DNA of 64,000 bases. Origin: Dipteris shenzhenensis. Its lineage: Eukaryota; Polypodiophyta; Polypodiopsida; Gleicheniales. The notes under the pieces are model-generated. The model had not been told where the DNA came from. It saw nothing but the letters and a program-made list of their open reading frames with translations, and did not search any database. The DNA lies in assembly GCA_047967505.1 (NCBI GenBank), contig CM106538.1; one strand, given 5' to 3'. Numbering within the stretch: the first letter of the stretch is position 1; every line of letters starts with the position of its first letter. Shown here one piece after another: positions 46,331 through 58,122 of this stretch. Both the position numbers and the translations under genes were made by a program.

Positions 46331-46509
46331 TCTCATCTAGAGGAGAAAAGCCCCTCTCCCATAGATGGTGACTTCCTAAATGTAGTCACCCTCTAAGGCA
46401 AGCTCACTTGTATCAAATCTGGCATGAGGCCAATAATGCAGCCCACCAATGCTCTATTCTCGAGGGACTAGACAGTGATATTCGCATTTTGTTTGTCCCC
46501 CAAGGACAC

Positions 46510-46548
<39 letters not shown>

Positions 46549-47082
46549 TCTAACACAACCATGAAATCTTTTTAAGTTTATATCTATGTATATGTGTGTG
46601 TCAGAGAAGGCGGATACATGTTTTCATTAAAGTGCCTATTTTAGAGAAATCTCTAAAGTACAACTTTTGGAAAAGCTTATCAAGCCCCAACTTTTAGAAC
46701 ACAAGTCGCAAATTTTAGAAAGCAAATGATTTCTAGCTATCGACCCCAGTCTATAAATTGAGACTTCCTCTACACCCAAAGTTGTTGAGATTTGTACTCT
46801 ACCTTCAATAAATACCAACAGAGGGGCCACATCCCTGGCCCCTAATGTTGTGTTTATGTATCTCTCCCTCCTCCTCCCCCCCTGCCCACACACACACTCT
46901 CTCTCTCTATGGAGAATTGAATTCTAGCCCAATCATTAAGTTTTCTCTCTGCTATTTGGGCTTTCCAACCACCAGAAAACGAATACTTGCAAGTATGCTT
47001 TGTTCCAAGAAGTTGCAAATGGATTCTTGGGCCACCATAGTATTCAAATGGATTAGCTTCCCCCCTTCCAGTATAGCATGGA
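46331..47082. other. (CA)n-tailed piece and spacer
   Basis: 46485-46546 reads GTTTGTCCCCCAAGGACACT followed by (AC)n, resembling the LINE 3'-end pattern at 10626-10735. 46547-47082 shows no coding domain; GT- and CT-rich short runs occur. Confidence 0.45.
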
Positions 47083-47960
47083 TTCATCAGCCGAGTCAAT
47101 CCCTCAAGATGGGATTAACTATATCATATGATTAGACCTCCTCCAAATATAATCATCATGAGATTGGGGGTAGACTAGCAGCTCCCTACCAAGGTCTGAG
47201 CTCTATCACAACCACTTCTTGTGAATATCAGAGGATGGATTCACCATCAAACCCCAGTAACTTGAGGAGAGAGGAGCTCATGCATTGATGATTGCCATCG
47301 GACAGATGCAAATCTTATCACATCAGCTAGGAACTGAGGCAGGTAGAGCTACAAGTATACCCACAGAGCAGTGGATCTATAGATTGTTGCAAACTGAGGG
47401 AGATTGAGACAAAGTAGCATTTCTTATGTGTCCCTAGCCTACTACAAGAGCCGAGGATAATACCATTACTTTCAATAAGGCTTTGTTCCACTCTCATGAC
47501 TGACCCATTTCCAAGACCAGGTCTACATTGGGATCTATTTGATTGAGATGAAAGGCACACAGACATGCTACTACAACAAATCAGGCATCAAGCATGTAGA
47601 TACAACATCACTAGCTATGGAGGAGGACCAAGCATAGCAATGTGTTATAGACTTCCATGCTTTTAAGTTGGCTCTCAGAACAGTGGGGTGGAGGAGGAGT
47701 TAGCTAACCTCCAAGCACTAAGGATGAGTGGAGAGAGACATAATACTATCAGAGTGAGGGATGTAGAGTCCACATACAACCAATAGAGTGACTCGGGCAC
47801 ACACATTTGAGGTCTGACCTATCTCTACCTTCCTCAGACAAACACAGATTCGAGAGATCTTTGTAGCCCATCAAAGAGCTACTATGGTGTTGGATTTTAG
47901 TTTCTAAATCAGCTCTAGACTCTTAGCTCCAATTTTGTTTGAGCTTCTGGGATTTGAGAT
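47083..47960 (+). mobile_element. LINE C-terminal segment, third copy
   Basis: IPQDGINYII, LDLLQI and SEDGFTIKPQ, then HALMIAIGQM, parallel 9510-9760 and 1740-2010, so this is the same LINE family. Heavily mutated. Confidence 0.6.
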
Positions 47961-48699
47961 CTATATCTATGCCCACAAAGTGCCATCCCATCAATAGTTT
48001 GGTGTGCATTTGTGTAGAAAATTCAAAAGAGGTAGGGGTAGATTAGAGAAAGGGGGTGGAATGCACGAAAGGCAAGAGAGAGGAGGAGAAGGACAGAGAT
48101 GGAGAGAGAGAGAGAGATTAGCATATGTGAGAGTCCTCGCGAGCCTATGGGACAAAGTACACCAAATAGAATGGAAATTCATACAAGCCTTGGAGGGCTG
48201 AAGCAAGGGTGCACTTTGCCCTTACTGAGTGCTATTCTAATCTAAGCTACAAGTACTAAAGTTATGGCTACCCTTGAACTACTAGCTATGGTTGCATGAG
48301 ACTCAAACAAGCCTATGTACTGATCTCTTGAGTATGAAGCTGCTGCACTAAGATCTACCCAAGAGATGGCAATGAGACCTGAGGATCTGTTGCTCCAAAG
48401 CTAGCTATAACTGGGCAATGGTAGAAGAGGAGGGATGATGTAGCTATGGTGGGGTAATGAGCAAACTTGAATGGGTGCAAGGTAGGGAAATAAAGGGGAA
48501 GAAGGAGCATAGTAGAAAGAGGCATTGAGTTATAGAAGATAGAATGAGAAAATGACGGGGGGTGGGAGGTCAGGTAGCAACTAGTCCACCAGAATCAACC
48601 AAAATGGGATGGTTGGACAAATGAGAAAATGGTTTGTGACTACTCCCTTTTGGTGGTCCCAATTGGCTGCTAGTTTACCCTCCTAGCAATGCTCTATTT
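47961..48699. other. No gene recognised
   Basis: A purine-rich stretch near 48030-48118 ends in (GA)n. No domain seen. Confidence 0.4.
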
Positions 48700-48905
48700 G
48701 TTCCCATGTGGCAAATTTTGTATCTAACCATTTTCTGTCAAGGACTCCCTTCTATCCTAATCCTAGGTTGACCTATCTAGGTGCGCTGCCCAGTTCTCTA
48801 GCAGGTACAAGGAATCGAACCTAAGGCTTAGAGAATGACCTACATATAGAGATCATGCCTGACGTGTCCTTGGACTAGGGATCACAATATGGCAATGGCA
48901 TGAGA
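48700..48905 (-). mobile_element. tRNA-derived SINE candidate, copy 2
   Basis: Minus strand: GATCCCTAGTCCAAGGACAC and GTCAGGC in A-box position, then CTCTAAGCCTTA and GGTTCGATTCC near 48810-48820, a perfect pol III B-box consensus (GGTTCGANNCC). Matches the piece at 9345-9470. The 3' end is not defined. Confidence 0.5.
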
Positions 48906-49239
48906 TAAAATGTTTCTAACTGAGTCCTACTTTATACCTTAGTTGCACTAATGATGAGCGAGTTTGTCACATGCACCTTAGTGTAGAGGTGCCATCAAGA
49001 CAACATCACTGTTCGAAATATTGTATCAATATATTTGTTATGTCCACATGACTGGACTAGCTAGGGTATAGGCTTAACCAAAGCCTAGGCTTAGCTAACC
49101 TAGGATCTGGGATTAGATTTAAGATTAGAACTTGGGGTTAGGAATAACCGAGACAAAGCTAGCAAAGGTGGGGTCTAGATCCTATGGATTGAGCTAACTT
49201 GATAAAGGCATGGCATGGCTGAGCTATACCCCAATTATA

Positions 49240-49565
49240 GAATCATAAGCCAGATTTAACCTCATGCCACCGTAGTGGCTGGTAATTAATGTCGAGAGAT
49301 CCAAATAATCATGAAGGAGCCACAATGCCGGTGATTGTTGGTAATTAAATCTCATGCATGTCGGTGCACGATATAGACAAGCAAGATTGCCCACGTCGGG
49401 TGGTGCCATCCAAATAATTATGAAGGAGCCACCATGCCAATGACTGCTAATTAAGTGGTAATTAAATCGAATGCAAGCCTAGTTAAAATTTGAGTTGCAA
49501 ATTATTCACTTGCCACCTGTCTAAATAATCATCAAAGAGCCACTGTGGTGGCTGCTAATTAACTT
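49240..49565. repeat. Degenerate tandem repeat, period about 110 bp
   Basis: The motif CAAATAATCATGAAGGAGCC recurs at 49302, 49411 and 49522 (two in variant form), each followed by a GCTGNTAATTAA motif; a fourth partial copy of the latter is at 49278. Not coding. Confidence 0.8.
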
Positions 49566-50039
49566 CACTCTACCTAATTTGGCAGAAAAACGCTTATGGT
49601 TTAGCTACCTTAGACAACCACCATTGCATAAGCTAGACCATTGTGGTGGCATTCACTCCACTATTCCATTTTGTTCTTCATTTCTGACTCCTTTCACTAT
49701 TTTGTCTAATTAGTCCTCTGCCATTTTCAGCTCCCTTCACTGTTAGCTGTTGACCTTTCTTTGTTGCACTCTTCCTGCAACTTCTATCCCCTCTCACAAT
49801 GGATCCCCTCCCAAATATGTCATTCTACTCCTCCACCTCTACACAGGCCGAGAGCATGTCACACAATCTTTCCCCCTCTAGTCTTGAAATCATGACATGC
49901 GTGAGCTCCTCACACAATCATTCCTCCCGTAATCTTTAAATTGTGACATAAAAAATCTCCTCACATAGTCTTAGAAAGCGTGATTTTGATTCTCTCTCAA
50001 ACTTCACCTAAGACCATCTCACCCATAGGAAGGATTTGT
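49566..50039. other. No gene recognised
   Basis: CT-rich sequence without a domain or a clear repeat end. Confidence 0.4.
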
Positions 50040-51960
50040 ACAACCTGATGAATCTGTCAAAGCCAATTTGGAGTGGGCCCAAGAGGACAGGTGGACAATT
50101 GAAATAGGATATATGCATTCTGTTATCTACCTTCTTCTAAAATCTATCCATAAACCAATACCACCTTTCTTTCATAGATACATCAAAGCCCATAGGGATT
50201 CCAAGCAACCTAAAGACAATACCCTCACTAATACTATGGCATCTAAGTCCCTTCAAAATTTCTTGTTTACCCCCATTGAGAGTAGCATAACCAATCTTTG
50301 TGTGATTGATCCTAGGTACAGAGGCCTTACAAAAGATGTCTAGACATTCCATGGTGCATTCCACATCTTATGATGTATTTCTAGCTGTAAGGGTGGTGTC
50401 ATCTACAAACTATTGGCATAGTAGCTCCTTGCCAAAGGCCAATTCTATGCCTCTAAGTCTCCCTTCCTTGACCTAGCATTTAAGCAACCACTCTAAAGCA
50501 TCTACTAGGGGACATCCTTATCTAATTGACCTCTTTAAAGGGAAATACTTACTTATTTCACCATTGACACAAATTTTAGAAGATACATTAGTAAGATGGA
50601 GCTTCACATAAGAGACCAAAAGAGGCCCCAGTCCCATATCATGCAAGGATTGAATAAGAAAGTCCCACTCTGGTTTATCATATGCCCAGTGTCAAAATAG
50701 ACCTTGAAAAAAGCAAATATCCCACTAGTCTATCATATGCCTTGAGGAAGCAAACGTCCGATTTAGTTTCTTTGGCATATTCATAGCCCTCTTAAATATT
50801 AATGATGGCCTCAAGAAGGTGTTTGCCCTTGATGAATCCTTTCTGCTCCTATCAAATCCAAGCATTCATTATCTTTTGAACCCTAAGAGCCAAATATTTG
50901 GCATTTTTACAGCTAAGGCTAAGCATAGTTAGGGGTCTCCAAGGTTCTAAGTTCATCCTTACGGCCTTCATTGGGGATAAGATTAATAACCCCAGCATTA
51001 ATATGGGAGGACAGAGCTCCATTCTTAACACTTTCTTGCCATAGGAGGAGAAGGTAAGGCCAAAACACTTCCCGAAATTCCTTGTAAAACTCAATTGGCA
51101 ATCCTTCCTCTCTTGAGGTTTTCCCATTAGCCACATGACAAAAACAACCTCTTGTAGTTCTTCCAAGCAGAGAGGTCTCTCAAGAAAGGCCATATCAAAA
51201 CTCTGCACAGTGTTCTTTTCCACAGCCTGACATATTTCTCTAATATTCTCTTCCTTTGTAGTAGCTAAAGTGTTGTCAGCCCTCTTAAGTAGAGGGACTT
51301 CTTCATTAGATTTCTTACTTCTTATGATCTTGAAGTTTCTTTATTTGGGCTATCCAACTTTCCTACCCACCAATCATAGAAGTAGACCTAAGTGTCATTC
51401 AAAATCAATTGCTCTTGTCTTCTAATCATGGTACAACCTGGGTAAAAGAGTCTTCATGTCTGGTAGGGCCTCTAATTTTTTTATATTTTCTTGAATTTTG
51501 TCCATCCTTTGAGCTCTGATTTTGCCATGGTCTTCCAAACATTCTTAAGCATATTTGGAATATTTTCTATAGCTACTGCTCGTGATTCTTAAACAAGCTT
51601 GTTTTTAAAAAAGCCTACTTCCCAAAGTGATTTAACCATGCATTGAACACTCTTTAAAGTGAGGAACTTTGGGTCTTCTTTGAACCAAAAGGAGTACCTT
51701 TCACCAAAGCCAAAGTCACAATATAGAGAAACATGTTTATGATATGACATTGTGAATGATGAGTGTGCCAAATTCTTCAAAGAGATCATGCTACTTAAGA
51801 GCCCCTGGGATATATAGAATCTATCCAGTCTAGCCTCCCTTATAAATTCACTAATTTTCCCATTACACCAGGTGAAGTCACCCTCTAAATCTATATTGTC
51901 ACTATTTCTCTCAATTCCAAGTTCCGAGGGTATTGGTCACCTACACTCATGTCATTTTTC
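50040..51960 (-). pseudogene. L1-type LINE (endonuclease end to RT)
   Basis: From 51960 down: endonuclease end (GDFTWCNGKISEFI, ARLDRFYIS), a linker, then RT: ERPLCLEELQEVVF, GLPIEFYKEFREVFWPYL, INAGVINLIPN, SKICVNGEISKYFPL, and FVDDTTL (the catalytic box) near 50400, then FRLLGIPMGFDVSMKERWYW at 50137-50260. It is frameshifted in many places and truncated at both ends. A different copy from the LINE at 41.9-46.3 kb. Confidence 0.85.
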
Positions 51961-52369
51961 ATCGTAGCATAGGTGTTTACAAGTGTAGCATAGGTCCTCA
52001 GGTCGTATTCCATTGAGTGGTGTAGGCTAAAGTGTGGAAAGAAGCTCTCATGCATGCTTGGGTGAAAAAGAGGGATTGATCACAATGATTGATGGAGGCT
52101 CTCACCTCCATGGGGGTTTAAGGGTTGAGAAGGGGGTTATAGGGAGGTTGGAGGGTTTAGAAGAGGGATAAGGTTGAGAGAGCAAACTAGGAGTCTCAAG
52201 GTTAAGAGAGGGTTGCATGGTTTAGGAGGAGTCCAAGATTGAGGAGTGGAGATCTAGTCTCCTACACAACTTCAAGGGATAAAGGGTTGAGAAGAAGAAT
52301 CAAGATTGAGTAGTGGAGAGCTACTCTCCTTAATGATTTTTCAAGAGGTAAAGGGTTGAGAAGGAGGAT
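51961..52369. repeat. Degenerate 78-bp tandem repeat
   Basis: AAAGGGTTGAGAAG and its flanks (TGGAGATCTA.TCTCCT) recur at about 52117, 52274 and 52352; the last two are 78 bp apart. Confidence 0.6.
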
Positions 52370-52494
52370 CAAGGGAGGAAGGAAGAGGTGGAGGGAAGAG
52401 GAGAAGGAAAAGGGGGGAGGAGGAGGAGGATGGAGGAGGAAGAGGAGGAGGAGGAAAAGGGAGGAGAAGGAGGAGGAGATGGGAGGAGGGAGTA
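52370..52494 (+). repeat. Polypurine tract (GGA-rich)
   Basis: About 125 nearly pure purines on the + strand, mostly GGA and GAA triplets. Confidence 0.95.
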
Positions 52495-54720
52495 CAAGGG
52501 TAAGGACATGCTAGAACATGATAGTATATGGGAGCATAGATACAAAGAAGATCAATCACATGAACACCAAAGTGAACTTGAACATTGAACCCCATCCTGC
52601 TTCTTTGAGACTTAGTGACACAGATCCTTAACACTTGGAAATAGGGAGAAATTATACCCTTTTATGCCAAGGAATCGAATACACCTATCCTCTCCATGTT
52701 TCCCCTAGATGAGAATAAATATTGTAACATCCCAAGTAATATTATAGTCAAGCATGGCAAGAAGAAAAGGATTAGTGGAGGCCATGATCTCACCCAGTTG
52801 ATTTGCACCAAAGAGAAGGGAAATGCATTCTTGGAAGAATATTTTGTGGCTCAAAATTACTTAAACTGAGATATATTGAGGGGTATGAAGGGGCTTATTG
52901 GGTCGAATGGGTAGATTTCAGGGAAACATTGCTCCTCCTTCATCGATGCCTCTACAAGTAGCTCAAAATCATTTGGCAAACTATCATCAACCACAAAGGT
53001 ATATAACTTTTACCAAATACATGATGTCATCAATTCAAGTACATAGAGTGATACTCTATCAATTTCCTTCATGCTAATCTAATCTTTGTAAGAAACAAAG
53101 AAGCTGTCAAAGAGTTATGGGTAGTTTACTAGAAGGGGGTAAAGCCTGCCATGAAAATAGAATATCAAACACAGAGACTCATAACTCTTTGTTCTGATAT
53201 TTTATGAAAAATCTAAACACATAGAGACATACTACTTGAAAATATCTTTGTGTTGATATAATTTTTGTCAAAAATTGGACCACTGAGTAGAAAGATATGA
53301 GCAAAACATTGACAAGACGTCAGACAGTCATGAAAACCATACGCTCCTACTAGAGCTGACTTGGGAGAATACTCCCTTCATCCTTAGACTTAGACAACAA
53401 TCCAAAACCCATAGAGGTCACCTAGGATAGAGTAAATAACTCCCTTCATGGCTCAAGAAATGGATCGACTATGTGCGCACAATGAGCGATCGAATAGGAA
53501 GCACTTGGAGACTTTAAAAGAAAGAATAGAACAAAGGAATTGAAAAAAAGGAAGAGAGACTCAATGGAGATAACTTGAAGTGACCTTCATTTCAAAGAGA
53601 GTGCAACTCTACTCATATGCAACTCAGCATGCTATATACACGAGGAACAAGAAGAGGTTTCATACATACGACAAGCTCCAAGACTAATCACAGGGAGAGA
53701 ATGAGCTTGAGAGATATGGAATGAAGAGTCTGCACCAGAGATCATCTACAAGAGGGAGAGAGAAGGCTCATGGAAGAGGCTTGAGCAAACTAGAGCTACA
53801 ATAGCATGAGGCTTAATGGTGGAAGATATGATGAACAAGGGAGAGGATGTCTCCTTTTATAGAGATTTTGTCACCCTCCTTCACCTGTTTACAATTGTTC
53901 CCTATATGTTCCTTTCTCCATCAATCACATAAGCCCTTATGTCACCATCCATGTCTTGTTTGGCTACTCTTGACAAGTGTCCCATCAAAATATGCTCATG
54001 ACCCTTAAAACATTGAGAGATTCAAGAGCCTTCCCACATGGAACCTATAGGGACCCTCTCTTTTCCAATATGCCCACAACCTCCATATTCCACATAGGAA
54101 TTCTAGAAGGATTCCTCTTGACTAGACATTCCACCACATGTCTTCCATATGCTAGGCATGTGATCTCTCTTACATTATTGGAACACCTGGAATGATACCC
54201 ATCTCTTTATATGACTCACTCTTCCTATTTTCTAAAAATCCCATAATATCCCATACACAACTAACTCTCATCCCATACCAAGGTATGTATCACTCATACA
54301 CATGGTGGTTACAATGATCCATTCCACTCATCCTCTCAATTCCATACAATATCTTAGAAAATGAAATATAATTGAGAGCCACTAGGTTATCACTTGATAC
54401 TCACACTCTTATCAAACATAGATACTAGTAACATCAATGCCAAATAAAAGATATCAATTTTTGGTGTCGCATCTTTCCTTACTAGATTTGAAATGTAGGT
54501 GCAAATATCCATTTGTTCAAAGCATCCTTTTTTTATGACAACTCTCTGATGATCAACAACCCCATGCTTTTAACATGTCTACTATTGGTCCAGGTTGGGG
54601 CTTGACTTAGTGAATAGGATGAGGCCAGGAGGAAGCTTGGCTACACTTTGACCATGTCCACTGGGTTAAAGGGTGGACTACCATGGGTGCCCATGTGTAT
54701 GACCCTTTCATCAGAGAGCT
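52495..54720. other. No gene recognised; possible solo LTR
   Basis: Non-coding. A minus-strand TATAAAAGGAGACATCC near 53850 resembles an LTR promoter, but no ends or repeats confirm an LTR. Confidence 0.35.
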
Positions 54721-55230
54721 ATTAACAATTGCTACTTGTGAATTCAAGCTCAAAGACACGTGCACAAATAAAGTTTTGGGATCTCATTAATGACCAAATA
54801 ACAATGGATTCCTCTTACCAAAATTCAGAGGCTTTATGGCAAACAGGGCAGGTGCAAACTGGCTTGCAATTTGATCAATCTGTAATGATGGACCTAATAA
54901 TGCCATGGAGGGTAAAGAGAGAATATGCAATTTCTGTTGGGAGATGAGCATGAAAGAGCACACTAGAAAACTCATTAGGCCTCCCTTTCAAGAAGAGCAT
55001 AAGTTCCTATGGGGGAGAGCGATATTAGATGCCACTGTAGACATTGCAAAGAGGTTCTTCAAAAATGGTGGACACCCATTCATGTGAAAGATGGTGAGCT
55101 TCGTACCTTGGAGACATGGTTGGCATGGTGGGATATACTGGATTCTCCATGGGGAGGATCAGTCATGGAACAACATAAGGATGTTGGATTTGTGCCTTCT
55201 ATAAATCTATCTAAAAACTAAGCATTCTAG
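54721..55230 (+). pseudogene. Possible hAT-like BED remnant
   Basis: The + frames show GESDIRCHCRHCKEVLQKWW and, overlapping, DATVDIAKRFFKNGG, vaguely like a plant hAT BED finger, with stops. Weak call; it could equally be chance. Confidence 0.22.
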
Positions 55231-55581
55231 TATGAGGGCTCATGGGTATGCTAACCACATAAGGCTTTATGAGGCCAGTGCATCATATCTAGTAGTGTCT
55301 ATTCTTCAAAGTGCACACTGCAATGCATTCATGGCCAGCAAGCATTCCGAAACTGGAACTAGTTTGAAAAAATATGTGAGAGAATTTTGACTGGTGGTTC
55401 TAGCAATGTATCAACAAAGGTTCTAGCAATGTATCAACAAAAAGGCTAGTTGATGTTGCACATAGTGTTATAGAAGAAGATGTGCTTCAGACACCTGAAA
55501 TGCAAAGACCATCAATGGATAAATCCAAATTAAAAGGAGAAGAGGCTCCATCACAACTGCTACAATGATCGAGAATGATAG
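55231..55581. other. No gene recognised
   Basis: A short + frame (LVDVAHSVIEEDVLQTPEMQ) is unassigned. A 20-bp stretch (GGTTCTAGCAATGTATCAAC) is repeated in tandem near 55395-55440. Confidence 0.4.
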
Positions 55582-56310
55582 TGTAAGAAAATAATACAAC
55601 GTCTATGCTCAACAGATAACAGGATCTCGTACGAGAGAGAAAACAAGATAGTATGGAGAATCAAAAATTTGATTACTATAGAACTGATACAATAGATGGC
55701 ACTGCCTCCCAACCATGCGCTCCTGTGAAAGAAGCTTCGATGGCATGCTGGAAACAATAGAAGATGGGGGCTGGATGCTAAGGAATCAGGTTTGATGTGG
55801 GCCAGTGATGAAATGGGCTTCACGGGCTTGCTCTTATATAGCCACTAGTCATAGTCGGTTAGGCTCAATTGGGTGACCGACCCAGTCTGCCCAAAACGGT
55901 CGACTAGGGGTCGATCCCGAAATAGGCCACTGACCATACGATAGAACCGGTGCGCAAAACAGATCAACTAACCTACGGTCTCCGTTCGGCCCAGAGCCAT
56001 CCGAGATCATATGAGGCTCCAAACGAGCCCCGCAACCTGAGAGTGGACTGCCTCGGGAAATGCTCCATCTACCCTCAATGCGGTCAGTCAAGGGATGCCT
56101 TCCCACACTTGCATGTAGCCTAGTTGGCGGTGTGCCAACTATCTGAAGCCGTCCAGCCATCAGGCCACACATGGACCCCATCTGGTGTCCAAACCAGGAC
56201 CTGCTGGATAACCGAGCTACTCAAATGCCTTCTCCTCATATGGGGGGCTTACAAGTAGAGTTAGCTAGCTCCCGCGTAGTTACGCGAGAGTGGAGCATTG
56301 ATATCTAACA
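55582..56310 (-). repeat. 3' LTR of copia C4 (729 bp)
   Basis: On the minus strand it begins TGTTAGATAT at 56310 next to the PPT and ends ...CTTACA at 55582, the canonical TG...CA ends. A TATATAAGAG promoter box is at 55831-55840 (minus). Confidence 0.85.
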
Positions 56311-56322
56311 CCCCCCCTCAAT
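56311..56322 (-). other. Polypurine tract of copia C4
   Basis: Minus strand ATTGAGGGGGGG directly before the LTR start, the priming site for plus-strand synthesis. Confidence 0.88.
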
Positions 56323-56880
56323 GTCCACCTGCAAGTAAACTTGCTTTTTTTGGCCCAGTGCCAAGTCGATGAAGATGCCTCTTCAGCAAGTCTCTTCTAA
56401 GAGCCTTCGTGAAGATGTTCGTAGCATTCTCTATAGTCGGACAGTACACCAAGTCGACCTCTCCATCCATGATGAGCTCACGTATAAAGTGATATTGAAT
56501 CTCAATGTGTTTTGTGCAAGCGTGGAACACTGGGTTCTTTGCAATCTCCATGCAACTCTGATTGTCACATGATAACTGCGTAGGCTTGTTCTACACTACA
56601 CCCATGTCCCCCAAAATCCTCCTCAACCACACTGCCTCGCAAGAAGCAAAGCATGCAGATTTGTACTCAGCCTCGGTAGAAGAAAGAGCAACTGTGGGTT
56701 GCTTCTTGCTGACCCATGACACAACTCCAGATCCAAGTGAGAAATAGTATCCTGTCACTGATCTCCTACTGTCCATGTCTCCTTCCCAATCCGAGTCACA
56801 GAATTCGGTCAAGATGTTGCCCTTGGTATAGGTGATGCCATAATCAAGTGTGCCTTTGATGTATTTCAGCACCCATATCC
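56323..56880 (-). pseudogene. Copia C4 RNase H
   Basis: Minus strand reads FCDSDWEGDMDSRRSVTGYY, VVSWVSKKQPTVALSSTEAE, YKSACFASCEAVWLRRIL, then NPVFHACTKHIEIQYHFIRE and FTKALRRDLLKRH, the complete copia RNase H order. One in-frame stop lies near 56590. Confidence 0.92.
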
Positions 56881-58122
56881 CTACCCTCCACCAATGGTTC
56901 TCTCAGGGCTTATTAGAAAACCTGCTTAGTACACCAGTCGCAAAACTGATGTCCAGTTGTGTGTTGCACAGGTAAATCAAGCTGCCCACAAGCCTTCTAT
57001 ACTTCGCTTCGTCCACCAGCGGTGATGAATCCTCGTTTGAGAGCTTCGCATCAACCTCCATAGGGGTACCAACTGTCTTGCACTCAGCCATGCCAAATGC
57101 CTTCAATATCTCTCCAGCATACTTCAGCTGTGAAATGAAGATCTGTTTCGGCTCCTGCCAAACTTCAATCCCCAAACAGAAATGCATCAGTCCAAGGTCT
57201 GTGATTTCAAACTCTCTTCCTAGCAAATGCTTCGTCTACGAGATCTTCTCTTCATGGTTCCCTGTTATGACAAGGTCATCCACATAAAGGACCACGATCA
57301 TACACCTGCCTTCTTCTCTGAAGATATACAAATTTGCATCAGATGGGCTCCTCCTGAACCCGTTTTGCAGAAAGTAGGCATCAATTCACTGATACCACGC
57401 TCATGGGGCCTGTTTCCGTAAAGTACCTTCTTTAGTTTGCAAACTTTATCTTCTGAACCGGGGATCTCAAAACCTGGTGGTTATTCCACGTATACCTCCT
57501 CCTTGAGATCTCCATTCAGAAAGGCGGATTTTGTTGGAACACTGAAAGGAAAGAGTAGAGTTGACACAAAATCAGAATACTTGCTTATAGAATGAAGAAG
57601 AAAGAGGTCCTTAAGTAGGCACCTCATACAAGGTCACTGACATCACTGATGACCTCAAAGCTCCACAATCATCTCCTCAATCTGCTCCTAGATTCACTCA
57701 ATCATCCTATGTGGCTTTTCCACCACCTAACTGTGCTTGTGGGCACCTAACTGTGCCTCTAGCACTCACACATAGAAACATAAGGTGTGCCTGAGGCATA
57801 CACCTTGAAATATCCCAACAGATTTCACATCCATCTGAAACACGGGCCAACTTCCCTGGGCAGCTAAAGCCAAAACACTGCGAATTGTGGTTAGTCGAGT
57901 TGTGGGAGCAAAAGTATCTTGATAATCAAAACCATGTACCTGTGCAAATCCTTTTACCATGAGCCGAGCCTTATACTTATATCCAATGTGCCGTCGGACT
58001 TGTACTTGGTCTTGTACACCCACTTGGTTCCAATTACCTTGCGTTTTCATGGTCGATCCATAAGGTCCCAAGTGTTGTTCTTCATTATGGAGCCATACTC
58101 TGACTGCATAGCCTCCATCCAC
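56881..58122 (-). pseudogene. Copia C4 reverse transcriptase, split by a solo LTR
   Basis: Blocks from high to low: VIGTKWVYKTKYKSDGT, VFQMDVKS (58000-57826), [insertion 57532-57820], FLNGDLKEEVY, CKLKKVLYG, VVLYVDDLVITGNHEEK with YVDD at 57273-57287, then EITDLGLMHFCLGIEV and RRLVGSLIYL. Several stops. Confidence 0.9.
57532..57820. mobile_element. Solo LTR (289 bp) in copia C4 RT
   Basis: Starts TGTTGGAACA and ends ATCCCAACA, the TG...CA termini of an LTR, and is flanked by a perfect 5-bp duplication GATTT (57527-57531 and 57821-57825). The host RT (VKS|AFL) is continuous across the site when it is ignored. It encodes nothing. Solo LTR by unequal recombination is the simplest reading; a small TRIM-type element is an alternative. 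Confidence 0.9.

Noticed and set aside
49240-49565. Regularly spaced repeats considered as a CRISPR-like array.
   Set aside because: Period about 110 bp, degenerate units and a plant nuclear context; no cas genes.
53850-53880. TATAAAAGGAGACATCC on the minus strand as a gene or LTR promoter.
   Set aside because: No downstream coding sequence, no TG...CA ends and no duplication; kept only as a weak hint.
55009-55230. Cys/His-rich stretch considered as a functional zinc-finger gene.
   Set aside because: Stops and frame changes around it and only a vague BED-like pattern; listed with low confidence as a remnant.
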